A stretch of DNA of 64,000 bases from contig VCCP01000003.1 of the NCBI GenBank assembly GCA_005765155.1, positions 5,084,001-5,148,000 on the forward strand, given 5' to 3'. The notes under the pieces were generated by a model that saw only the letters and a program-made list of their open reading frames with translations, ran no database searches and was not told the DNA's origin. Of the stretch, positions 1 through 11,284 are shown one piece after another. Within the stretch, counting starts at the first letter, position 1. Each line of letters opens with the position of its first letter. Source of the DNA: Zelopaecilomyces penicillatus. Taxonomy: Eukaryota; Ascomycota; Sordariomycetes; Hypocreales; Pseudodiploosporaceae. Made by a program: the position numbers and the translations under genes.

Positions 1-1453
1 GCTGGGCGGGACCGCTCGATGCGTGGCGTTTAACCCCTACCGTTGTTGCCCCATGAGCCACCGCCCTGGTCGCCGTCCATCGACTCCACCCCTGGCCATC
101 CCTATCCAGGATGCTTTGATGCTGAGACTTATTGTTGATTTTAGGACATTCCAATTGGGGATCGGCGGCTGGCATTCGGCGACTATGAACTCAATGGATC
201 AGCGAGAGACTGACAATCGACTGGTATCAATGTGGTGACTGGATGGATGACTGTGACCCAGGTGTGATAAACTTTGCGTCTGCCCTGCAACAGGCTGCAA
301 CAAGGCTGCAACTGCAATGTCAGTTGTGTGCGTCGTGAATCTGCCCCCCTCTCCCCATGCAAGCGGATCGCTGGGCCTCGACGGATTCGATAGATGGAGC
401 TGCGACAGCCGTAGGAATTGGTGGAAAGAGCACGGGATGCAACGACACAATGCACCCGTACAGACATACACAAACACCTACTATGTAGCTCCCAAGCGAG
501 TTGCCGTCAAGAGTTTGGAGAAAATGGCGCCGTAATGAAATGATGGTTAGTGACGGCGAAACGCAATGGCTGAGCCTGGCTGGCCACTGTGTCTTCAACG
601 TTTGTAAAACAACAACCAACTGGACAAACGCCTCCACCTCCCTCGTTGTTATTACGTAGGCAGAGACTAGGAAAATCCAGAAACTCACGTGTCGCTCTGC
701 CACTCGTCTCTGGCCAGACTTTCGGATGCTGCTGCTGCCGAACCACGGTTTGAGACACTGGCAAAGCACCCATCTTTGCTGTGTACACAGCCGTTGACTT
801 CACTCCCCGCTTTGGGCACCTACTGTGTGGCCTTCAAGGTGAGGGATGCCGCCTTGCCCACTCTGGCTGGGTCTGTACAAGTGCTTCTCTTCTGCTGTGT
901 TTGATTGGACTTGTCTGAGACTTGGCCCTGGAGTGCCGTTTGGGGCCAGTCTCCGGGTCTGCGGCGTCCCATCGTGCTGCGTACTGTGCCTAATCGGGGA
1001 CATTGCCTAGTCGTATTCGTACTAGTACTGTACGCCCATCGTGCATCGTGCATCATGCCACGGTTCCAAGCAGAGTCCACTTTCTCCCGTCTCTCAACCG
1101 TTCATCCACCGTCCCTCCATCCATCCACCCACTCAACTGCCTATCCGCCCGTCTGTGGTTTGAAACCGGTTTCTTAACCCCGTCGTGGGCTAAACCATTT
1201 GGCTATTAGGCCCTCTCTTCCGCCCTGGCCGACCGTTGAACGGGCATCATCATCCTGGACGTTGAGCTAGGTAAACCTGGAGGTGCTAGCGCCAACGTCT
1301 CCTCTCCTCTTTGCGGCTCTTGCTTCCTGCGACTCCTGCCAGTCCTTTTCTTGTGCCATCATCGTCCACCGCCGCCGTCCATCGACTGACATCCATATCT
1401 TGCCTTTTCCTTCGACTTCCACTCTGCCGCTTGCCTCTGGAGCTACGTCGCAG
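1..1453. other. Intergenic / 5' region, no gene seen
   Basis: No open frame here has a recognisable domain or conserved motif. The longest frames overlap on opposite strands and have biased, low-complexity composition. The last 200-300 bases are pyrimidine-rich with repeated tccatccacc-like runs, typical of a fungal 5' leader, and probably belong to the gene starting at 1454. I saw no TCG-N5-CGA element of the kind found in the cluster promoters further on. Confidence 0.5.
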
Positions 1454-3454
1454 ATGGACATTGAGCAGGCCAATGTAGCAATCATGCCGGCGCTAGCACC
1501 GACTACCGACATCGGCAACGACGAGGATGCGGCTGCTCAGTTCCGCCGTTTTGAAGCCCATGCCTACAACGCCCTCCTCGATGATGGCGGCCGGCCTTCC
1601 CACCCTCTCAGCTTGATGGAAGATGTCGTCGCCGCTCCTGGTCAATACCGAGATATCCTGGCATTTTGGCAAGACCGCTCCGATGAATGGCAGGTGTTTA
1701 CCAAGCAACTGTCGCGATGGCAGGCTTTCCGTGCCCACCAGCGTCAGGTCCGAGAGCCCAAACGATTCCCTTCCTATGTCGAAGAGCTCCATTTGCGCCT
1801 CAAACGACATGGCTTTGAGCCACCGCCAGCCTTCGAAAAAGCTCCGACTGGCTTTAGTAGGCAACTGGACCGCCAGGACAAGCTTGCGACTTGGGTTGAA
1901 TATCTCAACTACGAGTTTACCAGGCGTGACGAGTATGACAAGTGGCTTACTACGTGTCGCCCGGGTTATGACGAAGCCGTATCCCAGCTTTCTAGATCTG
2001 GCGTCATGCGCCCATTGGAACGTGCCAGGTGTCTGAATGGTGACATCTGTCGTCCGTCAAGTATAGAAATTGCCCGACTGAAGTTTGAGAGACGCAGACT
2101 CCAGGACGTCATTGAGAACTCAGAGGCTCGTGCTGAGCTTCGAGAGTACGGCTATTTGCAGTTTGCCCTGCAAGAAGAGGAAGAAGAGGAGGAGCGCCAA
2201 CTCACCACAATCAGAAAGCAACTCGAAACCATGGACAAGCGCGCAAGTTGTGTTTCTGAGTTCACTCGCAAGACACACCCTTACCGATTCGCCTTGGACA
2301 GGGCCGAACGTCACGACTTGCTTCTCCGTTGGATGCTTGATCAGGTATCACTTATTGAGAAGGAGATTAGGTCATTGGCATCGAAGAAAGACGGGGATGA
2401 ATCCAGCACTGCCAGACCGGCCTCATTCAGTCGGTTTAAGCAGTTGCCTCCTGAAATACGGCTCAAGATCTGGACTGAGTGCTTGCCAACTCAACCGACT
2501 GTACATTTCTTTGAGGTGGTGAACCATCAGCGGAAACGACATCTTGCCCACTCCTGGTCCAGTAAAGAGTTCCGGGTTCGGGCTACCAAGGCTCGCGACT
2601 CTGGCTACCTGGCCGTGTACACTCTTTTGGCATCTTGTCGCGAAGCCAGACTAGCGGTGGAAGCCTATTACGGCCATCAATACCCTAGCTCAAGATGTAG
2701 CCAACAGGGTGATGAGCCAGACATGAACGGCTGGTGTCTTGACTTCCAAACATTTGATTGGATCCCCACAGACGATCTTGTTGTTCTGTGCTTCCCTCCA
2801 ATACAAGTTCCGCAACTCCCAAAAGCTCATGCAATTACCCTCACACACGGATCTGGTCGTCCTGCCCGCAATGTGGGTCTTCTTGTCCCCAAAGAAGTGC
2901 TGATCATGGAGCAACTGAGTTTATCAGACGACGTGGAGGGTGACGATGACGCCAACCAAGTCTTACTGATTCCGGAATTCCTCAATGCGCTCCGGAAACA
3001 GCAGCGGACCTCCCGAGGCATGAATGACTTCCTTGGAGGCATTAAGCAAGCTTACTTTATTGTTGAAGGAGTGGAGGGGTTGCAGATGGACCACACAGAA
3101 AAGGACACACCCAGCAACAGCGATGTCAGAAGTCGATGCGCCATATGGGCTAATGATGTTCTCAACTGGTCTTTTGTGGCCAGGAGACCATTGGAAGTGC
3201 CTCTTCTCTGGGGCAGCTTCGCACACGGGCCACCTGAGGATGTAGACATTGACACCAATAGCTGTCATTCTCCAAGGGATTTATGGTGGCTGGGGTCAGG
3301 AACCGAAGCATTGGGACTGCTTCAGCCAGACGACATGACAGAGCGAGTTCCGGCACGGAGAATCAACAGTTTCAGGTCTATCCTTGAGCGCGGGTGTCAA
3401 GATTTGGGTTGGAACGAATTTGAGGGAGTAGGTGTGCTGGGCTGGTTGAAATGA
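1454..3454 (+). CDS. 2EXR-domain (F-box-like) protein
   Basis: A single exon encoding about 666 aa. The frame is open from 1283, but I prefer the ATG at 1454 (MDIEQANVAIM), because the 57 residues before it are Ser/Pro/Thr-rich, leader-like sequence. The N-terminal half is charged and helical, with a Glu run near residue 240. From about residue 326 comes FKQLPPEIRLKIW, the start of the 2EXR domain, an F-box-like motif expanded in fungi. 2EXR proteins are mostly uncharacterised and a role as ubiquitin-ligase adaptor is only presumed. No signal peptide or membrane segment is visible. It ends 832 bp before the PKS start on the same strand and is probably outside the biosynthetic cluster. Confidence 0.85.
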   Translation: MDIEQANVAIMPALAPTTDIGNDEDAAAQFRRFEAHAYNALLDDGGRPSHPLSLMEDVVAAPGQYRDILAFWQDRSDEWQVFTKQLSRWQAFRAHQRQVREPKRFPSYVEELHLRLKRHGFEPPPAFEKAPTGFSRQLDRQDKLATWVEYLNYEFTRRDEYDKWLTTCRPGYDEAVSQLSRSGVMRPLERARCLNGDICRPSSIEIARLKFERRRLQDVIENSEARAELREYGYLQFALQEEEEEEERQLTTIRKQLETMDKRASCVSEFTRKTHPYRFALDRAERHDLLLRWMLDQVSLIEKEIRSLASKKDGDESSTARPASFSRFKQLPPEIRLKIWTECLPTQPTVHFFEVVNHQRKRHLAHSWSSKEFRVRATKARDSGYLAVYTLLASCREARLAVEAYYGHQYPSSRCSQQGDEPDMNGWCLDFQTFDWIPTDDLVVLCFPPIQVPQLPKAHAITLTHGSGRPARNVGLLVPKEVLIMEQLSLSDDVEGDDDANQVLLIPEFLNALRKQQRTSRGMNDFLGGIKQAYFIVEGVEGLQMDHTEKDTPSNSDVRSRCAIWANDVLNWSFVARRPLEVPLLWGSFAHGPPEDVDIDTNSCHSPRDLWWLGSGTEALGLLQPDDMTERVPARRINSFRSILERGCQDLGWNEFEGVGVLGWLK

Positions 3455-4286
3455 ATCAAAATGCTGGTGGCACACAGAACACGCTGCATCGTATGCTCGA
3501 TCACTCACTTAAGCACAATATGGGAGGTTATAATTGGATAGCGGATGCCATTTGATGTGGTGTCATGATTTTCACTTTTTTTTCTTCTTTTTTCTTATTA
3601 TCATCTGCCGTGGAACAGCCCTTGCACTCTTTACTTTTTTGGCTATTTTCTATCATTTTCTTTTTGGCGTTTTTAGGAGGCGAACTCGTGAAAACGACTC
3701 ATCCTGGGCTAGGAGGACTTTTTCTTTTCTTTTTTTCCCGAGGAAGACGATACCCAATACCCGCTGCGGAGGACATAATGCAGCTTCACAACTACCATAA
3801 CACTAGAAGAGAAACTAAATCAAATATGTGAATTTACTCGAGGGTGCGGGATGTTTAGCATTTTTTTAGTCATGGTGTAAGACAGGCACTACTTGTATCC
3901 ATACGCCACCCAAACCCCCCGATTGGGTCCATCGGCATTCAGCCTCGGCCACCGATCTGGTCACCTCCAAAGAAACATGCCGAAATGATGACTGGTCTGC
4001 TAGCCACATGTGCTTGATGTAAGTGGTGGGTCTCACCGAAAATGCTTTTTTCGGCAATTCTGTTTCCACTGTTTTCCAACGTTAGTTTCGGTCTATCTCT
4101 GTTAATATTTATTGATAGCGGGACCTAAATTATTACGCCGTTGGTACGTGTCTTTGCTATCGTAAAGGCAGTTAGGTGTGTATGAGATGAAAGGCAGATC
4201 ATACATATGTCGGGGACATCAATGTTTTACACACAACTCGTTGCAATACTTTGTTCAACCTTTGTAATGTTTTAGAGAAATTGAAG
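3455..4286. promoter_or_regulatory. Intergenic region: 2EXR gene 3' end and PKS promoter
   Basis: 832 bp between two genes on the + strand. T-rich runs at about 3575-3600 and 3715-3740 would suit the 3' end of the upstream gene. The PKS-proximal half holds one TCG-N5-CGA element (3945-3955), listed separately. No coding potential was recognised. Confidence 0.6.
3945..3955. promoter_or_regulatory. AflR-type element TCGGCCACCGA in the PKS promoter
   Basis: The 11-mer has the TCG-N5-CGA architecture bound by AflR-type Zn2Cys6 regulators (published consensus TCGSWNNSCGR). It deviates only at the W position. It lies 331 bp upstream of the PKS start codon. Binding is inferred from the presence of an AflR-family regulator in the same cluster. 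Confidence 0.45.
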
Positions 4287-7200
4287 ATGTCTCCTCCACA
4301 GCCACCACCACCTACAAAGCGCATATTGGTCTTCGGGGACAGTCAGTTGGAGGATACCCTTTTGTCAATTCAAGAGCTGGTTCGCCTGTCGAAAAGTATA
4401 CCGTCGGCCAAACGGTTTTTGCGCGAGGCAACGGATGTCGTCCAGCTTGAATTTACGCAATTGAGTCGCGAAGACCATGGGTGGACAGGTAATTTGGATT
4501 CGCTGTTAGCACTTGCAGAGGAGTACCACGAGACACGGCGCGATAATGTCATCATCTCGACCGTTTTAGCTTGTGTTGGAAGACTGGGTCAGCTAATATG
4601 GTAAGCTCTATTGCTATTTCTCTCTCCCCCTCTTTCTCGTGTGCGACTTATCGAATTAATGATGCGCACAGCAATGCCTTTGAGGACCCGACCATTCTGG
4701 GGTCAGCTCTGGAGCCAGTTGAGCTCATTGCCCAGTGCGATGGACTACTACCGGCTACAGTTGTGATGACTGCAAGGGACACAAGCGAGTTGTTTTCGCT
4801 AAGCCGTCAAATCATTTCTATTTCCTATAGGTTAGGCTGCGAGATTAGACGACGAATGCGACTAGTTGACAGCAGATTGGAATGCTGGGGGAGGACGTAT
4901 GCTGGAATCACTGGTGACCGAATGCAGGACATTCTTGATGAGTTTCATAACAGTCAGGTAATGTTAACAAAATTGGGCCGGCAAGAACTTCTGGGTGGTT
5001 ATCTAACGAGTACATGTTTTAGTGCATCCCAGATTTGCGAAAGGTTGATGTAGGGCTCATCTACAAGGACCACGTAACTATTGTTGGGCCCCCAGCATCG
5101 CTCGAACGACTAGAGTCTTGGTCGGCAGATATGAAGGATGGCATTCAGCTAGAAACCACTTTCATGGGCCCAATTCACACCAGGTTTGCCCCTCGGGTCG
5201 ACCCGAGCCAGATTCTTGGACAATCGGCCCTTCTAAACCATCCAGTTGATCTTACGAAAGCGCGGCTGTTCTCAACATCTTCAAGCAAGCCATACGAGCA
5301 CTATACGTTAGGTTTGCTGCTTGAGGAAATAATTGAGGATATTATGCATAGAACTAGCCGTGTTGGCGAGTCCATTGATGCTTGTTTATCGAGTATGGCT
5401 GGGAGAGACGACATCAAGCTGACACACCTGGGACACAAAGATATTCCCGATTACCTCAAACTAGCTCTCCGCTCCCATTCGATTGATTTCCAGGTGAATC
5501 CATCATTGACCACAACGCGCAACGAAATGTCCCGTGGAGACTCGGACCTTGTCGCAGTTGTGGGAATGTCGGGCAGGTTTCCCGACAATGATACAGTGGA
5601 AGGATTCTGGGAGGATCTATTGGCTGGAACATGCCACATCAAAGAGGTAACTCACGGCATCGGTCAGCGATGATAAAGAAGAGCAATCGCTTACGTTGCG
5701 AGATTTTAGGTACCGAAAAGTCGATTCGACCTCGACGCCTTTTTCGACGAGAAAGGCGAGAAGAAAAACTCCACCAGTGCGCGGCATGGCGCCTGGCTGA
5801 AAAACCCTGGTTTTTTTGACCACCGACTCTTCAATGTGTCCCCGCGAGAAGCCGGCCAGATGGACCCCGGCCATCGAATAACACTCATGATCGCATACGA
5901 AGCGCTCCAGGCCGCTGGATATTCGCCGGAAGGAGGTTTAGCCAATGGAGGCACCCGAGTAGCAACGTATTTTGGCCAAGTGGCGGATGAATGGAGAGAG
6001 ATTATGAATCAGAAGGGTGCCGATATCTACTACTTGCCTGGGTTCAGTAGGGCTTTTGGAGCGGGACGCTTGAACTACTACTTTAATTGGACAGGACCAT
6101 CATTCTCACTCGACACAGCTTGCTCAACGAGTGCTGCGGCTGTTGGCCTGGCCTGCTCGGCGCTTATAGCTCGTGAAAGCGACATGGCGTTGGCTGGAGG
6201 TTGCTCCATACTGACCTCTCCCAACGTCTTCTCTGGGTTGAGCAAGGGCGGCATACTGTCACCCACTGGTGGATGTCGAACGTTTCATGAGGACGCTGAC
6301 GGCTACGCTCGAGGAGAAGGTGTTGGTGTTGTCGTTCTCAAGCGCCTGGAAGACGCACTTGCTGACAATGATAATATCCTCGCAGTCATAAGGGGTGCGG
6401 CTAGAACGAGTAGTCCGATGGCGAGTTCAATTACCCACCCGAGTGTTGTAGCTCAACGAGCAACCTACGAGGAGGTATTGCGTCAAACTGGTCTCAGAGC
6501 GGACGAGATTGCTTATGTTGAGATGCATGGCACAGGGACGCAAGCGGGGGACGTGGAAGAAATGTGCTCTACTGTGAAGAGTATGGCGAAAGAACGCCAG
6601 GTGGATAATCCATTGACCGTTGGGGCTGTGAAAGCTGCCGTCGGCCATGGAGAAGGTGTGAGTACTGCATTTTCCCTGGTTCTATTTGATTATTGATTTG
6701 ATACTGACCTTGATGACAGGCCGCGGGCGTCACATCTCTCATCAAAACAATCATGATGCTGAAGGAACGCAAAGTCCCTCCGCAACCAAATTGGCCGTTT
6801 GAACTGAACCGGAACTTCCCCTCTTTGGGTGAACTTAATGTCAAGATAGCCACTGAGGCCACGGTATTAAAGCCGAGCCCCAGAGGTGATCAGAAGCTGA
6901 AAATGCTGGTTAATAGTTTTGATGCCGCGGTAGGAAATTGGAATGTACCACATTTGCATGATGGAATGGAACAAACTGACCTTCATTTAGGGAGGCAATG
7001 TCACAATAGCCATTGAGGAGCCACCGCTGGTATCACCCAAGACCGTCGATTCGAGGCCCTGGCACGTTGTAGCCATCTCTGCACGAACACCGGCTTCATT
7101 GCAGAATAATCGCGCTCGGCTACTTGAATTCCTTGAAAAACACCCGGAAACTATGCTATGCGATCTCGCTTACACCACCACTGCTCGTCGGATACACGAG

Positions 7201-10200
7201 CCACTTAGATGTGCCTACTCTGGCGAGTCGACTGAGAGTATCATTTACCAGCTCCGCCAAGACGTGGCCAAGCAACTGGAAGTTCCCAAAACAAAGCCCA
7301 AGAAGTGCAGTCGGATATTCTTATTCACCGGCCAGGGGTCGCATTTTGCAGGAATGGGCGCCGGCTTGTTCAAACACTGCAAAATGTTTCGAGAGACGTT
7401 GTTATGCTATCAGGACATGGCTACAATGATGGGCTTTCCACGCTTCATTGACCTGATCTCTGACCCTGGCGATGATGTGCAAAGTCACTCGACAGTTACG
7501 ATACAGTTGTCGATTGTTGCACTTGAGATTGCTCTGGCACATGTCATGAAGATCTGGGGCATAACGCCGGATGCTGTCCTTGGCCATAGTCTAGGGGAGT
7601 ATGCGGCGTTGTGTGTTGCTGGCGTTTTGTCAGTCAGCGATACTCTCTTCCTGGTCGGAAACCGTGCGAGTCTGATGGAGGAGAATTTGACGCCAAATAG
7701 CTACTCCATGCTTGCGTCAAGTGTTGAGGAACAGGCGCTTGTTCAATTGTTTTTTGATCTGGGGCTGGATTCATGCAGCATTGCATGTGTAAATGCGCCA
7801 ACTACCACAGTCTCAAGTGGGACATTGCGAGACATTAACAGATTGGAGCAACACTTGAAAAACCAAGGGCAAAAGACAACTATGCTACGAGTTCCCTATG
7901 GATTCCATTCAAGACAGATTGAGCCTATTCTTGAGAAACTGCAGAGATGTGCAGAGGGAGTGGTTTTCTCCAAACCTCAGATCCCAGTTGTATCTACTCT
8001 GACTGGACAGGTTGAGAAAAGCACAGGGACATTCTCCCCCGAATACATTGCGCGGCAGGCCCGTGGAAAAGTCAGTTTCTCAAAGGCACTTGAATCATGC
8101 CGAGCTTCTGGCATTTCCGGTGAGGGGTCTTTGTGGTTTGAGATTGGGCCGGATCCTGTCTGCTTGGGGCTTGCTCGCAAGACCATCGACATTCCCGCGG
8201 CGAATGCGCTGCCGCTGCTGAGGTCTGGCGATGACAACTGGCGTACAATATCACACACGCTGAAACGAGTCTATCAATCGGGCAATCCTGTCAATTGGCA
8301 TGATTTCCACAAACCGTTCAAGGGCTGTCTGACTCTGCTGAGCTTGCCATCGTATGCATTCGACACACGAGATTTCTGGACGCCATATACCGAGCCAGCA
8401 CAAATCGTGGAAGTAGCGGAGGTTACGCCAACTGAAACAGTGAGAAAGATTCCTGGATTTCCTACAAACTCGCTGCAGCGCGTGGAAGAGGAAAACATTG
8501 ATGGCGAGTCTATCAGTGTGGTGTTTACTTCGCTGGTGTCCGACTCCCATCTCTACGAAACTATCCGTGGACACGAAGTCAATGGGCAGCTGATTTGTCC
8601 CCTGGGTGTTTTTCATGATATGGCACTCACGACTGCCAACTATATCCACCATACTCTGCATGAGGAGGCTGAATTACCTTGCATGTCTGTTCGAGGGATC
8701 GAACTGAGCCAAGCCCTGATTGTCAATGCTGCCAGCCTAGACACAATAATCCGAGTATCCAGCTCCCACCACATCGCTGGTAATATTATCAACATACAGT
8801 TCCATTCCAAGAAAGACGACACACTCACTTTTCATGGCAAGTGTGAGGTATTGTTTAACAAGGATGTCACCATGAGTGTAGGCGCGTCTCAAACTTTTTT
8901 GCTCAAGTCCCGGGTATCATCACTTCAGGGTCAAGCAACTCTGGGGGCGGCACATCGTTTGCTGAAACCTGTCGTGTATCAACTCTTTTCAGGCGTCGTA
9001 GCTTACTCGTCAAGATATCATACCTTACAAGAGGTCATTCTAGATGCTGGATGTAACGACGCTGTTGCGACTGTGAAGCTCCCCGATGTGTCCAATCTCG
9101 GCCAACACCAGCTAAGTCCATACTGGGCTGATGCCTGCGTACAGCTTGCTGGCTTTGTGTTGAACTCGGGGCTGAGGTATTCGCATGAGTATGCAAATTT
9201 ATGCACCGGGTTCGAATCTTGGCAGCCGATTGTGAACCTCTCAGCAGAGAAGACGTATACGGTTTATGTATGCATGCAGGACTTGCCAAACAGCCATACT
9301 GTGACGGGCGATTGCTTCATCTTCTGCGAAGACGAGCTCGTTCAAGCTACGCTGGGCATTAAATTTCTGAAGATCAAGAAATCAGCTTTGAGTACGATTT
9401 TGGGAGGAGCAGGGCCATCTAAACCCCAAACGATGGTGCAGCGACCACAGTCTAACGCGAAGCAAATTAACACCGGCATTTCTACCCCTGGTAAATATAA
9501 CGACACCAAATCTCAGCTTTATGAAATGCCCAGGCGCCTGGGGCCGTTGGTTACAGTTCCATCCATCACGGCTCCCACGCAGATGAGCAAACATGTGACA
9601 GCTTCCCCATCTACTGAAACGGATATGCTCACATCTGTGCTGACAATTGCGGCGACCGAGAGTGGTTGCAGCTTGGAGGAAATGGGGAATGACACGAGAT
9701 ATGTTGACCTTGGAATCGACTCGGTTATGGCAATCTCCATCCTAGCAGAGATTAATCGCCAGCTGAACCTCGACTTACCAGCTGCATTCTTTCTTGAAAA
9801 CGAAACAATTGGAGAATCAAGGGTTGCCCTCCAAAACCTAATCAATCCTGGCAACGCAGCAATTTCGCCAGAGTCAACCGTCAATCGAGAAAGTGAAAGC
9901 AAGAGCTCTCCAGCACAATACCGTGAGATGTCACCAGTCCTATTCTCGCCAGGGCCATATGATACTTCGCCTTCATCGTTCACGCCAACACCGACTTCCA
10001 TATTGGGAGACGAAGGGGCCAATAAATTGACTACTGGTAAATATTCGAGAGAACCAGCATCCCATAATCTTAATCCAGCTCCAGCTCCAAAGTCGAAACT
10101 CCTAGGAAAAGCCATCCAGTACCAAGGAAGTCGGTCAGGAAATATGGCGAAACTGTTTTTCATGGCTGACGAGACTGGATCAACCTTTGGGTATATCCAG

Positions 10201-10859
10201 CTCCCACAACTAGGACCTAGCCTTGGAGTCTATGGTATTGAAGTTCCTCTTACCAGCGACATCGACATTGACTTCCATTCCTTGGTTGATGTTTATCTAT
10301 CAACTTTACTCAGTGAGCAACCAGACGGTCCATACATTTTGAGTGGGATATCGGCAGGCGCTGTGATTGCGTTTGAGGTCGCGAGACGGTTATTAGAGAC
10401 TGGGCATGATGTTTTGGGTCTAATTCTTATTGACTGTGCTTCCCCAAAAGCTCCCAGTGTCGTCGCGCAGAAAGCCAATGGTGTCACAGGCTGCGACCAA
10501 TGGTATGTGAAGGCAGGCCAGGGACAAAAGCTAGGGTCTTTGACCTCCCTTTTTGCTACGTACGAGCCGAAGCCAATTCCTAGACTCAAACCCACCGGGT
10601 TTTGCCTGCAGATACTCGCAGAAGCACACAGTGGGGAATTTGAAACGGGATTGACGTGGACAGACCTTGTTCCCGGTCTCGATACTCTTCGGACTGATAT
10701 TAAGCAGGGTTCCTTTCTAACATCCTCGATGGTAAGTTACTTTGAAATACAACTGCAACTTCCATACAAAATTGTGATGTATATGCTAATCTGTATTTCT
10801 AACAGGTGAACCGTCTGGGCCAGTTATGTGCAGATGTTGTGGGAAATATACGTGGCTAA
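4287..10859 (+). CDS. Non-reducing polyketide synthase, SAT-KS-MAT-PT-ACP-TE
   Basis: Seven exons join in frame: 4287-4600, 4672-4957, 5023-5646, 5710-6657, 6720-6929, 6991-10731 and 10806-10859, giving 2058 aa. Domains: SAT about 10-250 (Cys127 in QCDG, His252); KS about 372-800 (Cys546 in DTACSTS, His681, His721); MAT about 901-1200 (FTGQGS, Ser994 in GHSLG); product template about 1300-1600 (His1322, Asp1508 in PYWAD); one ACP with Ser1705 in LGIDS; a Ser/Pro-rich linker; and a terminal TE from about 1848 (Ser1915 in GISAG, Asp1942). No KR, DH or ER is present, so an unreduced aromatic product is expected. Oddities: the C-terminal TE segment reads KQGSF where GNHF or GDHF is expected, so the catalytic His appears replaced by Ser2035. 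The second KS His lies in VGHGEG rather than the usual GHSEA. The start was chosen at MSPPQPPPP, just before the SAT domain. Confidence 0.93.
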
Positions 10860-11284
10860 ATATTTGGATATGTGTGGCTAAGATGGATGATACAGTTGTA
10901 TAATACGCAAGCACATGTTTGTCAAACCAATGCTAGCAGTGCGAATTAGTTCTACGATTTTTTCCTTGTCCAAAACTATAAGATGGTCTTTCTCAGAGAC
11001 CAACACCTCAACTACTTGTTCATCGGCCAGAGGTGATTGTGAGGGGCAGGAGGGCAGGGAGAAGAACTTCACGATGTAGGCCTCCATGCTAAAACATCAA
11101 TATCTAACCTGTCTAGAAGATGTGAGAGCCGAGCGCAGATTTTTACCACCAAGTTTGGAATCGTCTTGTGAACTAACTTTGCTACATAGATCATCATGTG
11201 TTGTAACATGAGCCGTCATACCCTTGTCCAACTTTCTGTTCTTCCCTCCATCACATTACCAAGCAGCCTTGCAAGGTCTCTTGC
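10860..11284. other. Convergent 3' region between PKS and ACP-TE gene
   Basis: The two genes converge here. A 69-codon minus-strand frame at 10878-11087 has no recognisable family and I do not call it a gene. The rest is AT-rich and probably holds the two 3' UTRs. Confidence 0.5.

Noticed and set aside
10878..11087. 69-codon minus-strand frame between PKS and ACP-TE gene
   Set aside because: No recognisable homology or splice partner. It lies in the convergent 3' region.
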